DNA from: Janibacter sp. CX7 | GTDB lineage: Bacteria > Actinomycetota > Actinomycetes > Actinomycetales > Dermatophilaceae | NCBI RefSeq assembly: GCF_024362365.1 | Contig: NZ_CP101464.1 | Location: 124,001-188,000 of the forward strand | Reading direction: 5' to 3' | DNA: 64,000 nt | Shown: positions 1 to 7,722 of the stretch, in pieces | Position numbering within the stretch: the first letter of the stretch is position 1 | Layout of the letters: each line of letters begins with the position of its first letter | Made by a program: the position numbers and the translations under genes | Notes under the pieces: model-generated | What the model was told of the DNA's origin: nothing | Seen by the model: only the letters and a program-made list of their open reading frames with translations | Database searches by the model: none

Positions 1-315
1 GAGGGCGACGACCTCCCCTTCGTGCTCGCTGACGGAGAGCAGCTCCGCCTCCCGCCCGGCCCACTCCCAGCGCGTGTCCATCGCGACCGGCCGGCTGCTG
101 CCGTCCGGGCCGACGACCGTGAGCGAAGCCCGCTCCCGGGCGCCCTTGTCGTAGCGGCCGACGAGCAGCCGGTCATCGATCCCGGTCAGGGTCACCACCC
201 GCCCCGGACCGGGGAGGTCGACCGGCTGCCACCGGCCGGCCTCCGGCGCGGGGCTCGTGCACGCGACGAGGGTCAGCGCGGTCGCCGCGACGAGACCTGC
301 GACCCACGGGCGCAC
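1..315 (-). CDS. Putative lipoprotein, partial (C-terminus beyond the window)
   Basis: The first 105 codons of a gene read from a GTG at 313-315 and run off the left edge. Residues 1-19 form a lipoprotein signal: Arg2, a hydrophobic stretch, and lipobox LVAC ending at Cys19. The rest (GRWQPVDLPGPG..., LTGIDDRLLVGRYD) looks like a beta-rich extracytoplasmic domain, possibly propeller-like. The start lies 4 nt downstream of the stop of the acetyltransferase gene, with no clear Shine-Dalgarno, so translational coupling is likely. Function unknown; the start is chosen because it gives a complete signal peptide. Confidence 0.7.
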   Translation of the reverse strand, partial: MRPWVAGLVAATALTLVACTSPAPEAGRWQPVDLPGPGRVVTLTGIDDRLLVGRYDKGARERASLTVVGPDGSSRPVAMDTRWEWAGREAELLSVSEHEGEVVAL

Positions 316-319
316 GGGA

Positions 320-787
320 TCACAGCTCGCGCAGGTAGCAGAGCATGCTGTAGTCGGCGCCCGGGTGGACGTTGACGAACCCGTGCCGCTCGTAGAAGCG
401 GCGGGTGTCCACGTCGATCTCGTCGACGTTGATGTGCAGCTCCGCGGCCCCCTTCGCCACGATGTGCTCGACCGCGGTGGTGAGCAGGAGCGTGCCGATG
501 CCCTGGTCGCGCAGCTCCGGCACGACGTAGAGCTCTTCGAGCTGGCCGAGCAGCCCGTCGTAGTAGGGCGTCGGGCGCAGCGTGAGGTAGGCGAAGCCCG
601 TTGTCGCAGCACCCTCCTCGGTCAGCAGCACGAGCACGTCGTCACGGGCCAGCAGGTGCTCGAAGCGCCCGGCGAAGTCCTCGGCGCTCGGCGTCGACAC
701 CTCGTCGAACTCGACGTTGAAGTCGTGGAGCAGCCGCCCGACGACCTCGGCGTCGGGCGGACCGGCGGGGCGGACGGTCGCGGCCAT
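320..787 (-). CDS. GNAT family N-acetyltransferase
   Basis: A 155-residue protein of typical single-domain GNAT length. Motif A, which binds the pyrophosphate of acetyl-CoA, is visible as RDQGIG at residues 93-98, preceded by the beta4 strand LEELYVVPEL. The ending FYERHGFV is the usual GNAT helix alpha4/beta7 signature. It presumably transfers an acetyl group from acetyl-CoA to an amine; the substrate cannot be read. It lies just upstream of the partial lipoprotein gene on the same strand. A CACACT hexamer 6 nt before the ATG may be a weak -10 for a leaderless transcript. Confidence 0.85.
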   Translation of the reverse strand: MAATVRPAGPPDAEVVGRLLHDFNVEFDEVSTPSAEDFAGRFEHLLARDDVLVLLTEEGAATTGFAYLTLRPTPYYDGLLGQLEELYVVPELRDQGIGTLLLTTAVEHIVAKGAAELHINVDEIDVDTRRFYERHGFVNVHPGADYSMLCYLREL

Positions 788-824
788 CCACCCAGTGTGG
801 CGCCTCCGGCCCGCCCCGTGCGGG

Positions 825-956
825 TCAGATGATCCGGCGCCCCTCGTCCTTGGCGGCGCGCCACTCCTTGTAGAAGGCGACGCAGATGACGCCGAAGATC
901 ACGGCCACGATGGCCGGCCAGACGAGGATGTAGAGGGTCAGTGCGGTGATCGACAT
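825..956 (-). CDS. Small single-pass symporter accessory protein (43 aa)
   Basis: A 43-residue protein: one hydrophobic membrane segment (about residues 5-28, with LYILVWPAIVAVIFGVI) followed by a basic, soluble tail (YKEWRAAKDEGRR). A strong GGAAGGA Shine-Dalgarno sits 7 nt before the ATG, and the ATG is 15 nt downstream of the symporter stop, so the two are co-translated from one mRNA. Very small one-helix partners of this kind are known beside sodium:solute symporters and are annotated as symporter small accessory proteins. A subunit role for the transporter at 972-2666 is inferred from position and architecture. Confidence 0.75.
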   Translation of the reverse strand: MSITALTLYILVWPAIVAVIFGVICVAFYKEWRAAKDEGRRII

Positions 957-971
957 GGTGGTCCTTCCGGG

Positions 972-2666
972 TCAGGCGCGAGCGGGCTCGAGGTCGGGGT
1001 CGTCGTCGCCGGCGGGCTGGGCGCCCGCCGCCTCGTCGTCATCGGTGAAGTCCCCGGTCCGCCGCGAGATGAGGGCGAAGTCGAAGGGCTCCTCGCGGGA
1101 GGCCAGCGACATGACGACGCAGACGATCGTCGAGACGGCATAGGCGGTGAGCGAGCCGGACAGCGCCGGGTACTGCGAGATCACCCCGATGGCGAAGGGG
1201 GCGACCCCCACCGCGAAGACGGCGCCGAGCGCGATGCCCACCCGGGCACCGAAGAAGCCGAAGGCCATCAGGCCGATGACGATGCCGGCACCGACGATGC
1301 CGACGACGTCGATGAGCAGGTCGAGTGCCCCGCTCTGCGGCAGCCAGCCGAAGCGCACCGGGAGGAAGACCGCGAAGGCGACGAGGACGGAGACGGTGAA
1401 GGCGGCGTTGGTGACCTTCGACCAGTAGAAGGAGGCGATGACGGGGAAGACGAGGCAGCCCCACATCGCGCCGACGAAGACGAGCAGGTCGAGGATGTTG
1501 AGCTCGAGGGCGGCGAAGAGCACCGCCGCGACCGTGGCGACGACCATCGTCAGGCGCCCGATGAGCAGCATCGTCGCGGGGTTGATCGTCCCCTGGCGGC
1601 GGGCGCGGTCGCCGTAGATGTCGGTCATGACGATCGACGAGAGCGCGGCCAGGTCGGAGTCGGCCGTCGAGGACAGCGACCCGATGATCATGACGAAGAA
1701 GACGACGATGAGCGGGGTCGCGAGGTGGGTCGCGGCCATCTGCGGCAGCAGGTTGTTGGGGTCGCCGCCGGCCGGGTCGATGCCGGCGTAGAGGGCGAGC
1801 ACGCCCATCATGCCGACGCCGATGATCGTCGCGCCGTAGCCGATCGTCGCGGTGACGAAGGTCGGCTTGATGAGGTCCTCGCGCACGGCGAAGAGGCGCT
1901 GGGCGATCGTCTGGTTGCCGATGGCGTAGGCGAGGACGGCGGCGATGTAGGGCGCGCCCTGGCCGAGGAAGGCCTCGGAGGAGAAGAAGCTCGACTGGTG
2001 GGCGGTGAGGTTGCCGGCGCCCTCGCGCAGCAGGTCGGGCCCACCGAGGACGAAGAAGAAGGCGGGGACGAGGACGACGACGGCCAGGAGCATGGCGACG
2101 ACCTGGGCGAAGTCGGTGAGCACCGAGGCGCGGAAGCCCGACCAGATCGTGTACATGAGCACGCCGGCCGCGATCATCAGCACGCCCTGGATGAAGCTCA
2201 TCGGCGAGAGCATCGCGATGAGCGCACCGCCGGCGATGAAGTTGGACATCAGCGAGATGACGCTGCCGAGGACGTTGGAGATCGCGAGCATCAGCTGGCT
2301 CGAGCGGCCGTGCCGCGCCCGCATGACCTCGGCGAGGGTGTGCGCGTGGGGGGCGACCGCCCGGATCCGCCGGCCGAAGGGGTAGATGAAGAGGATCATC
2401 AGCGCGCCCCAGAGCCCGTAGTGGATCGGCCCGGAGATGCCGTAGGTGTAGCCGGAGGTGACGGAGGCATACATCGACGAGGCCCAGATCCACGTCGCGG
2501 TCATCGAGGCCGCGGAGATGCCGAAGCCGATGTTGTGCCCGGCCGTCATGTACTCGTCGGCATTTTCCTCACCGCGGCTGATCTTCACCGACATGACCAT
2601 GGTCAGGCCGTAGAAGAGGGCGAGCAGCAGCACGATCGTGGCGATCCCCAGGGGTGGCGTCGACAT
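972..2666 (-). CDS. Sodium:solute symporter (SSS family), urea/DUR3-like branch
   Basis: A 564-residue polytopic membrane protein with the hydrophobic pattern of an SSS (LeuT-fold) carrier, about 13-15 segments. The early block with WIWASSMYASVTSGYTYG and SGPIHYGLWG and the later SLSSTADSDLAALSS resemble the DUR3 urea/polyamine branch; the Ser-Ser-Thr motif matches residues that bind Na+ in SSS proteins. The substrate cannot be fixed from sequence. A strong GGAAGGAAGG Shine-Dalgarno precedes the ATG. The gene is divergent from the lactate-monooxygenase-like gene (186-bp spacer) and followed by the 43-aa accessory gene. Uptake of a small organic or nitrogenous solute is inferred. Confidence 0.85.
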   Translation of the reverse strand: MSTPPLGIATIVLLLALFYGLTMVMSVKISRGEENADEYMTAGHNIGFGISAASMTATWIWASSMYASVTSGYTYGISGPIHYGLWGALMILFIYPFGRRIRAVAPHAHTLAEVMRARHGRSSQLMLAISNVLGSVISLMSNFIAGGALIAMLSPMSFIQGVLMIAAGVLMYTIWSGFRASVLTDFAQVVAMLLAVVVLVPAFFFVLGGPDLLREGAGNLTAHQSSFFSSEAFLGQGAPYIAAVLAYAIGNQTIAQRLFAVREDLIKPTFVTATIGYGATIIGVGMMGVLALYAGIDPAGGDPNNLLPQMAATHLATPLIVVFFVMIIGSLSSTADSDLAALSSIVMTDIYGDRARRQGTINPATMLLIGRLTMVVATVAAVLFAALELNILDLLVFVGAMWGCLVFPVIASFYWSKVTNAAFTVSVLVAFAVFLPVRFGWLPQSGALDLLIDVVGIVGAGIVIGLMAFGFFGARVGIALGAVFAVGVAPFAIGVISQYPALSGSLTAYAVSTIVCVVMSLASREEPFDFALISRRTGDFTDDDEAAGAQPAGDDDPDLEPARA

Positions 2667-2840
2667 GCCTTCCTTCCGATGTGGTGTTGTGCGTGGCGTT
2701 GAGCGGAAGGTAACTCGCAGGCCAACGAAGGGCTAATGATGGCAATCGCGCCCAAACCACCCCAGAAGCCCATGAGGTCAACGAAAGGTCAGGGTGCGGA
2801 CGGGGTCCTCGTTGTGGCCGATCTCACCGGTTCGGGGCCC

Positions 2841-2846
2841 TAACCT
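2841..2846 (+). promoter_or_regulatory. -10 hexamer TAACCT, leaderless start of the FMN enzyme
   Basis: TAACCT ends 6 nt before the ATG at 2853, so the transcription start should coincide with the start codon. No convincing -35 element is visible. Confidence 0.55.
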
Positions 2847-2852
2847 GCGCTC

Positions 2853-4169
2853 ATGACGACTCCCCAGCCCGCCCCCGGTCGTGCCCGCCAGGACGCGATC
2901 TACCGACCCGGTGCGCTCGGCGTGGCGCCCACCGTCCCGACGGACGTCGCCGAGCTCGAGCGTCGCGCACGAGCAGCGTTGAGCCGCAAGGCCTGGGCCT
3001 ACATCGCGGGTGGAGCCGGGGGCGGTGCGACGATGCGCGCCAACCGCGCCGCCTTCGACCGCTGGCAGGTCGTGCCGCGGATGCTGCACGCGACGACGAC
3101 GCGTGACCTGACGACGACGGTCCTGGACACCGAGCTCGCCGCACCGCTGCTCCTCGCCCCGGTCGGTGCCGCCGGGCTCGTCACCGACGACGCCGACCTG
3201 CTCATCGCGCAGGGGGCCCACGCCAGCGGCGTGCCCTACGTCTTCTCCTGCCAGGGCTGCTCGCCGATGGAGGAGACGGCGCAGGCGATGGCCGGCACCC
3301 CCTTCTGGTACCAGCTCTACTGGTCGACCGACGAGGGCCTCGTCGACTCGATGATCGGCCGGGCCGAGGCAGCCGGGGCGCAGGCGCTCGTCGTCACGCT
3401 CGACACGACCATGCTCGGCTGGCGCACCGCCGACCTCGACCTGGGGTCCCTCCCCTTCGCCCGGGGGCAGGGCATCGCCCAGTACACGTCCGACCCCCGC
3501 TTCATGCAGCTGGTCCGCGAGCGGCTCGCCGACACGGCGCGCGCCGCGCAGTCGCTCGGGATCGACCCGCGCAAGCCGCTGCAGGCGGCCCGTGCGGCGA
3601 AGGGAGGAGTCGGCACCCTGCTCTCGATGAGCCGCGAGCACCCCGGCGGCGTCCGCGACAACCTGCGCTCGCCGGAGCCGCGGGCGGCGGTCGAGACCTT
3701 CCTCGACATCTACTCCAACCCCGCGCTCTCGTGGGAGCACATCGCGACCCTGCGGGAGCGCACCCGCCTGCCCGTGGTGCTCAAGGGGATCCTCCACGAG
3801 GACGACGCGCGGCGGGCCTTCGACGCCGGCGTCGACGCCGTCGTCGTCTCCAACCATGGTGGGCGACAGGTCGATCGGTCGATCGCGGCCCTCGACGCGC
3901 TGGTCCGCGTGCGCGACGCGGTCGGGCCCGAGCCGACGGTGCTCATGGACAGCGGGGTGCGCTCCGGGGCGGACCTCTTCGTCGCGCTCGCCCTCGGCGC
4001 CGACGCCTGCCTGCTCGGCCGCCCGCACGTCTACGGCCTCGCGATCGACGGCGCCGCCGGGGTCAGCGCGGTCATCGACAACGTGCTCGCCGAGCTCGAC
4101 CTGACCATGGGTCTCGTCGGGGCCGCCACCATCGCCGACATCACCCGGGAGCTGCTCGTCGAGGCGTGA
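2853..4169 (+). CDS. FMN-dependent alpha-hydroxy-acid oxidase, lactate 2-monooxygenase-like
   Basis: A 438-residue enzyme of the glycolate oxidase/lactate dehydrogenase flavoprotein family. Key residues: Lys311 (VVLKGI, FMN N1/substrate carbanion stabilisation), catalytic His335 and Arg338 in SNHGGRQ, Tyr156 in WYQLYW, the FMN phosphate-binding DSGVRSGAD (366-374) and LGR (388-390). At over 400 residues, with the extended loop at about 190-270, it is nearer to the lactate 2-monooxygenase subgroup (lactate + O2 to acetate + CO2) than to short lactate dehydrogenases. Cytoplasmic. It stands alone, about 15 kb from the lut/permease lactate module. Other 2-hydroxy acids remain possible substrates. 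Confidence 0.85.
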   Translation: MTTPQPAPGRARQDAIYRPGALGVAPTVPTDVAELERRARAALSRKAWAYIAGGAGGGATMRANRAAFDRWQVVPRMLHATTTRDLTTTVLDTELAAPLLLAPVGAAGLVTDDADLLIAQGAHASGVPYVFSCQGCSPMEETAQAMAGTPFWYQLYWSTDEGLVDSMIGRAEAAGAQALVVTLDTTMLGWRTADLDLGSLPFARGQGIAQYTSDPRFMQLVRERLADTARAAQSLGIDPRKPLQAARAAKGGVGTLLSMSREHPGGVRDNLRSPEPRAAVETFLDIYSNPALSWEHIATLRERTRLPVVLKGILHEDDARRAFDAGVDAVVVSNHGGRQVDRSIAALDALVRVRDAVGPEPTVLMDSGVRSGADLFVALALGADACLLGRPHVYGLAIDGAAGVSAVIDNVLAELDLTMGLVGAATIADITRELLVEA

Positions 4170-4230
4170 GGGGAGTCCTCCCCCGCGTCGCTGCTTGCCG
4201 CGGTGCGCCACATGCGATGGGGTGGGGCCC

Positions 4231-5139
4231 ATGAGCCAGCCTCCGTACCCGCCACAGCAGCCGCCGCCTTCCGGGTCGGGTGAGTCACCGGGGGGCGGGC
4301 AGCCCTACGGCACCCCGCCTCCGCCCCCGGGCGCCGGTGGTCTGCCGCCCTACGGCAGCCAGCCGCCCTACGGTGGGCAGCCTGCCCACGGCGGCGGCTA
4401 CGCGGGTGGCGGGATGCCGCCAGGGCCGCCGGGAGGGGGCGGGCCGGCGCCGGTCATGGGGCCCTACAGTCCCATGGCTGCCATCGAGTACGCCTGGCGG
4501 AAGTTCACTGCCAACATCGGCCCCTTCCTCGGCATGGGGGCGATCATCACCGTGCTCTCGGTCGGAATCCCCTTTGCCTTCGGCATGGCGAGCGGAGGCG
4601 TCGAGGTCTTCAACCCCGACCCGTTGGACCCCGACGGGGTGAGCACGGCGGGCCAGCTCGGGTCCTCCCTGCTCCAGCTGAGCGGCCAGCTGATCGGCGG
4701 CGCCATCCAGTGGGTCCTCGGCGTCGCCCTCCTGCGCGGCGCCCTCGATGCCGTCGACACCGGCCGGGTCGATTTCGGGGCGATGTTCTCCCGGGTCCCG
4801 TGGGGCCAGGCGCTGCTCGCAGCGATCCTCGTCTTCCTTGCGGCCATGGTCGGCCTGCTCGCTCTGTGCGTCGGCATCGTCGTCGTGCTCTTCTTCCTCT
4901 ACTACACCAACGCCGCGGTCCTCGACGGCAAGAGCGCGACGGAGGCGATCTCGGCGAGCTTCACCTTCGTCAAGGAAAATCTCGCCGACACCTTCCTCTA
5001 CGCGCTCATCGCCATCGTCGTGATCTTCCTCGTCTCGTGCTTCACCTGCGGGATCGGCGGGATCCTGACGACCCCGCTCTTCGCCATCAGCACGGCATAC
5101 ACGTGGCGGGTTCTCCAGGGGCGACCCGTCGTCCCCTGA
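4231..5139 (+). CDS. Multipass membrane protein with Pro/Gly-rich N-terminus
   Basis: A 302-residue protein. Residues 1-75 are low-complexity and rich in Pro, Gly, Tyr and Gln (PPYPPQQPPP, PYGGQP repeats), as in many actinobacterial membrane proteins with disordered cytoplasmic tails. The rest begins AIEYAWRKFTANIGPF and holds about four to five hydrophobic segments, including a long one around VFLAAMVGLLALCVGIVVVL and one ending in the Cys pair SCFTCG. I do not recognise a catalytic motif. The start at 4231 is preferred over an in-frame upstream ATG (4195) because a GGGGTGGGG tract precedes it and the Pro-rich region then begins at once. A perfect terminator hairpin follows. Confidence 0.75.
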   Translation: MSQPPYPPQQPPPSGSGESPGGGQPYGTPPPPPGAGGLPPYGSQPPYGGQPAHGGGYAGGGMPPGPPGGGGPAPVMGPYSPMAAIEYAWRKFTANIGPFLGMGAIITVLSVGIPFAFGMASGGVEVFNPDPLDPDGVSTAGQLGSSLLQLSGQLIGGAIQWVLGVALLRGALDAVDTGRVDFGAMFSRVPWGQALLAAILVFLAAMVGLLALCVGIVVVLFFLYYTNAAVLDGKSATEAISASFTFVKENLADTFLYALIAIVVIFLVSCFTCGIGGILTTPLFAISTAYTWRVLQGRPVVP

Positions 5140-5153
5140 CCCATCCGACGCCC

Positions 5154-5194
5154 CGAAGGGGAGGTCCTGCGCTCGGCGCGGGACCTCCCCTTCG
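5154..5194 (+). terminator. Perfect 14-bp hairpin built from inverted CGAAGGGG octamers
   Basis: Arms 5154-5167 and 5181-5194 are exact inverse complements with a 13-nt loop. Each arm begins or ends with the over-represented octamer CGAAGGGG/CCCCTTCG. It lies 15 nt after the stop of the membrane protein gene. There is no U-tract, as is usual for actinobacterial hairpin terminators. Confidence 0.75.
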
Positions 5195-5245
5195 TGATGG
5201 GCCGGGTCCGGCGACGCTGTCGGCCGGACCTGTCAGGGTGAGGCC

Positions 5246-5872
5246 ATGACCGATGTGTGGGACCTCGTCCACGCCGAGCGCCGGGCGCTCGCCGACGACC
5301 TCGAGCAGCTGACCGACGAGCAGTGGCGCACGGCCTCGCTCTGCGACGGGTGGAGCGTGCACGACGTCGCGGCGCACCTCGTCGCCAACGCGCTCGCCAC
5401 CCCCTTCGGCCTCGTGCGGGGGATGGTGCGGGCACGCGGTGACTTCGAGCGGATGACCCAGGAGGGCGTCGACCGGCACCGCGGGGCGACGCCCCGCGAG
5501 ACGCTGCGCAGCCTGCGTGAGGTGGCCGGTCGGCGGACGGGACCGCCCACCCGGCTCGCCCCGCTCGAGAGCCGCCTCGTCGAGGAGGTCGTCCACGGCG
5601 AGGACATCCGGCGACCGCTCGGCATCGGGCACGACTACGCCCCCGAGGCGGTCGAGGGCGCGCTTCGCTACCAGGCGCGCACGCCCGCCGCCGTCGGCGG
5701 AGGTCGCGAGACCGTCGCGCGGGTGACGCTGCGGGCCACCGACCTCGACCTCACCCTCGGCGACGGACCCGAGGTGCGCGGGCCAGCCCTCGCCCTGCTG
5801 CTCGTGATCGCGGGGCGCGACGTGGCGATGGCGGATCTCGACGGCCCGGGGGTCGGCCTGCTCGAGGCGTGA
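5246..5872 (+). CDS. Maleylpyruvate isomerase family, mycothiol-dependent enzyme
   Basis: A 208-residue protein of the DinB-like, four-helix MDMPI fold. The N-terminal helix carries the signature WSVHDVAAHL with His39 and His44, and the second metal-binding region VVHGEDIRRPLG holds His117, Glu119 and Asp120. Together these provide the divalent-metal site that activates mycothiol in the family. Members are cytoplasmic thiol S-transferases or isomerases; the substrate here is unknown. The CAGGGT hexamer 6 nt before the ATG could be a weak -10, though GGTGAGG may also serve as a ribosome site. It is a distant relative of the gene at 39094. Confidence 0.8.
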   Translation: MTDVWDLVHAERRALADDLEQLTDEQWRTASLCDGWSVHDVAAHLVANALATPFGLVRGMVRARGDFERMTQEGVDRHRGATPRETLRSLREVAGRRTGPPTRLAPLESRLVEEVVHGEDIRRPLGIGHDYAPEAVEGALRYQARTPAAVGGGRETVARVTLRATDLDLTLGDGPEVRGPALALLLVIAGRDVAMADLDGPGVGLLEA

Positions 5873-5887
5873 CCGACCCCGAGGAGG

Positions 5888-6240
5888 TCACCGCCCGTCG
5901 GCGATGATCTTCGCGATGTTGCGCTCGGCGAGCGCGGTGATCGTCAGCGAGGGGTTGGCCGTGCCGGTGCTGCCGGGGATGCCGGCACCGTCCATGACGT
6001 AGAGCCCGGGGTGGCCCTTGATCCGGCCGTAGGCGTCGGACGCCCGGCCGATGACGGCTCCGCCGAGCGGGTGCGCCGTGAAGCTCGTCCCGACGTCGGG
6101 CACGCCGAGGACGGGCACACCCACCCCGACGCCCGCGGCCTCGGCGACCTTGTTCTGCATCTCGCGCAGCGCCTCCTCGGACGCCTTGTTGCCGTCCTCC
6201 GGCCAGTCGACGATGACGTCGTCCTTCGCCTGGTGTGGCC
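5888..6240 (-). pseudogene. C-terminal remnant of a GMC oxidoreductase (cholesterol-oxidase-like)
   Basis: Read from about 6240 down to the stop at 5888-5890, this frame gives a typical GMC C-terminus: DDVIVDWPEDGNK, then HPLGG with the conserved catalytic-region His, YGRIKGHPGLYVMDG, PGSTGTANPSLTITALAERN. Intact GMC enzymes have about 500-570 residues and begin with an FAD-binding GxGxxG fold; only about 115 residues remain here. The homology stops near 6230-6240, where a second truncated gene begins on the other strand. An ATG at 6160 could open a 90-codon frame, but that would encode an inactive C-terminal stub. Confidence 0.75.
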
Positions 6241-6457
6241 GAGTCGTGAGACGCCGCGCCCGCTCGTCGTGGCCGGGGTGGCCCTGGCGCTGTGCGTGGT
6301 CGTCGAGCTGGCCCAGCTGACCGGTCTGCCGGCGCGGGTGCCGCAGCTGCGCTGGGTGCTCGGGACGACCTTCGCCCCGGTCGACCTCCTCTGGTACGCG
6401 GTGGGCGCACTGGGCGGTGCCGGGGCGATGGTGCTCGTGGGGCGTCTGCGTCCCTGA
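6241..6457 (+). pseudogene. C-terminal remnant of a DUF2809 membrane protein
   Basis: From about 6241 to the stop at 6455-6457 the plus strand encodes RPLVVAGVALALCVVVELAQ and then VLGTTFAPVDLLWYAVGALGGA, the second half of a DUF2809-type small membrane protein: a membrane helix with Glu-Leu-Xaa-Gln, then a G-x-x-F-x-x-x-DLL-Y helix. Family members have about 120-140 residues with two more N-terminal helices, which are missing. The frame is open further upstream only because it reads antisense to the GMC remnant. Both remnants lost their 5' ends at the same junction. Confidence 0.65.
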
Positions 6458-6479
6458 GCCGACGCTTGGGCCGGCCGGA

Positions 6480-6716
6480 TCAGTCCTCCGGCAGGGCCGC
6501 GAAGGTCTGCTTCATCTCGTTGTACCAACCGAGCGCCTTGCGGGGGCGGCGCCAGCGCTTCTTCATCTCGTCGCGGGCGGGCTGGTGCGCGGCGTCGCCG
6601 GCCTTCTCCATCGCCTTGAGGTGCTGGTCCTGGGCGTTGATGACGTCGTCGTGGGTCTCGCCTCGGTGGGCGAGGTCGCAGGGGCCGCCGAGCTGCTGGC
6701 AGGTCATGGTCTTCAT
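6480..6716 (-). CDS. DUF1059 family small protein
   Basis: A 78-residue protein beginning MKTMTCQQLGGPCDLAHRG, the DUF1059 N-terminal signature with two Cys residues (6 and 13) separated by a Gly-Gly turn, followed by an amphipathic helical region rich in Lys, Arg and Trp. The ATG at 6716 is preceded by GAGAGGA at a fair distance; an ATG three codons in (MTCQQ) is an alternative. It lies 70 bp downstream of the SigJ-type sigma factor gene on the same strand, so it may be co-transcribed. Function of the family is not established. Confidence 0.8.
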   Translation of the reverse strand: MKTMTCQQLGGPCDLAHRGETHDDVINAQDQHLKAMEKAGDAAHQPARDEMKKRWRRPRKALGWYNEMKQTFAALPED

Positions 6717-6786
6717 CGGGTGATCCTCTCGTGGTGGTCTCTCGTGGTGCTGACGATCGGGGGCCTGCGGATGTGACCGGTGGGCC

Positions 6787-7626
6787 TCAGGAGCAGCGTC
6801 GGGTGTCCTCGCGCCGGGTGACGCGCTCGAGCACCTCGGGCGCGGCGCGGAAGGTGATGCCCTGCACGACGCCGTCCACGACGTCGAAGTCGAAGAGCAC
6901 CCTGGCCTCGCCACGGTGGAACCACGCGGCGCCGGGACGCTCGTCGACGAGCACGGCGAGTGCTGCGTGGGCGCTGCCGTTGAAGAACTCGGCGATCTCC
7001 CGTCGTCCGTCGACCCGCTCCGGCGTGCCGCTCGCGACGGCGGCGGCGTCGGCCGTGATCGTCGCGTCCGGTGCGAGCAGCCGCAGAAGGGAGTCGAAGT
7101 CGCCCTCGCGCGCGGCCGCCATGAAGGCGTCCACGACCTCCCAGTCGGCCCTCTCTGACCCCCGCCCCCGCACCTTCCCCCGCGCCCGCGAGGCGAGCTT
7201 GCGCGCCGCGGCGGGTGTCGTGCCGAGGATCGCGGCGATGGTCGCGAAGTCGAAGCCGAAGCTGTCGTGCAGCACGAAGGCGACCCGCTCACCGGGCGAG
7301 AGCCGGTCGATGACCGCCTGCAGCGCGACCCCGACGGTGTCGGCCATGACGACGTCGTCGGCGATGTCAGGTGCGGTCTCCGTGGGCTCGATCTCGCTGT
7401 GCGGCACCGGGGTTCGTGACTTGAGCCGGTCGAGGCACAAGCGTGTGGTCACCGTCGTGAGCCAGGCGGGCAGCGACTCGATGTCGGTGTCCGTACCGTG
7501 CAGCCGCAGCCACGCCTGCTGCACGACGTCCTCGGCCTCGGCGTGGTCACCGAGGACGCGCGTGGCCAGGCCGACGAGCCGTGGGCGCTCCGCCTCGAAG
7601 TCCTCTGCCTGCTGTGCCGGGTCCAT
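6787..7626 (-). CDS. SigJ/ECF41-like RNA polymerase sigma factor with SnoaL-like C-terminal domain
   Basis: A 279-residue protein. Region sigma-2 appears as DFEAERPRLVGLATRVLGDHAEAEDVVQQAWLRL fragments at residues 9-43, with the DVVQ promoter-melting motif; region sigma-4 as FDFATIAAILGTTPAAARKL (about 130-150). From about residue 170 an NTF2/SnoaL-like domain follows (FMAAAREGDFDSLLRLLAPD), as in ECF41/SigJ sigma factors, where it modulates activity without a separate anti-sigma factor. The ATG at 7626 follows AGAGGAG. The gene is divergent from the MBL hydrolase (96-bp spacer) and upstream of the DUF1059 gene. The target regulon is unknown. Confidence 0.88.
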   Translation of the reverse strand: MDPAQQAEDFEAERPRLVGLATRVLGDHAEAEDVVQQAWLRLHGTDTDIESLPAWLTTVTTRLCLDRLKSRTPVPHSEIEPTETAPDIADDVVMADTVGVALQAVIDRLSPGERVAFVLHDSFGFDFATIAAILGTTPAAARKLASRARGKVRGRGSERADWEVVDAFMAAAREGDFDSLLRLLAPDATITADAAAVASGTPERVDGRREIAEFFNGSAHAALAVLVDERPGAAWFHRGEARVLFDFDVVDGVVQGITFRAAPEVLERVTRREDTRRCS

Positions 7627-7710
7627 GACCGCTCCTCTCGGGTCGATGCTGTCACCGATCTGACGACGCGGGCACCACGGATGTGACCGCCCCCCTTCGC
7701 CGGGCCTGTA

Positions 7711-7716
7711 TAGCCT
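7711..7716 (+). promoter_or_regulatory. -10 hexamer TAGCCT, leaderless start of the MBL gene
   Basis: TAGCCT ends 6 nt before the ATG at 7723. It overlaps a TATAGC at 7709-7714. It sits in the divergent spacer with the sigma factor gene. Confidence 0.55.
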
Positions 7717-7722
7717 GACCGG

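Noticed and set aside
717-2702. A 661-codon open frame on the plus strand, antisense to the symporter
   Set aside because: Its composition is the low-complexity D/E/G/R/H pattern of a mirror frame in GC-rich DNA; the symporter on the other strand has clear membrane segments and family motifs.
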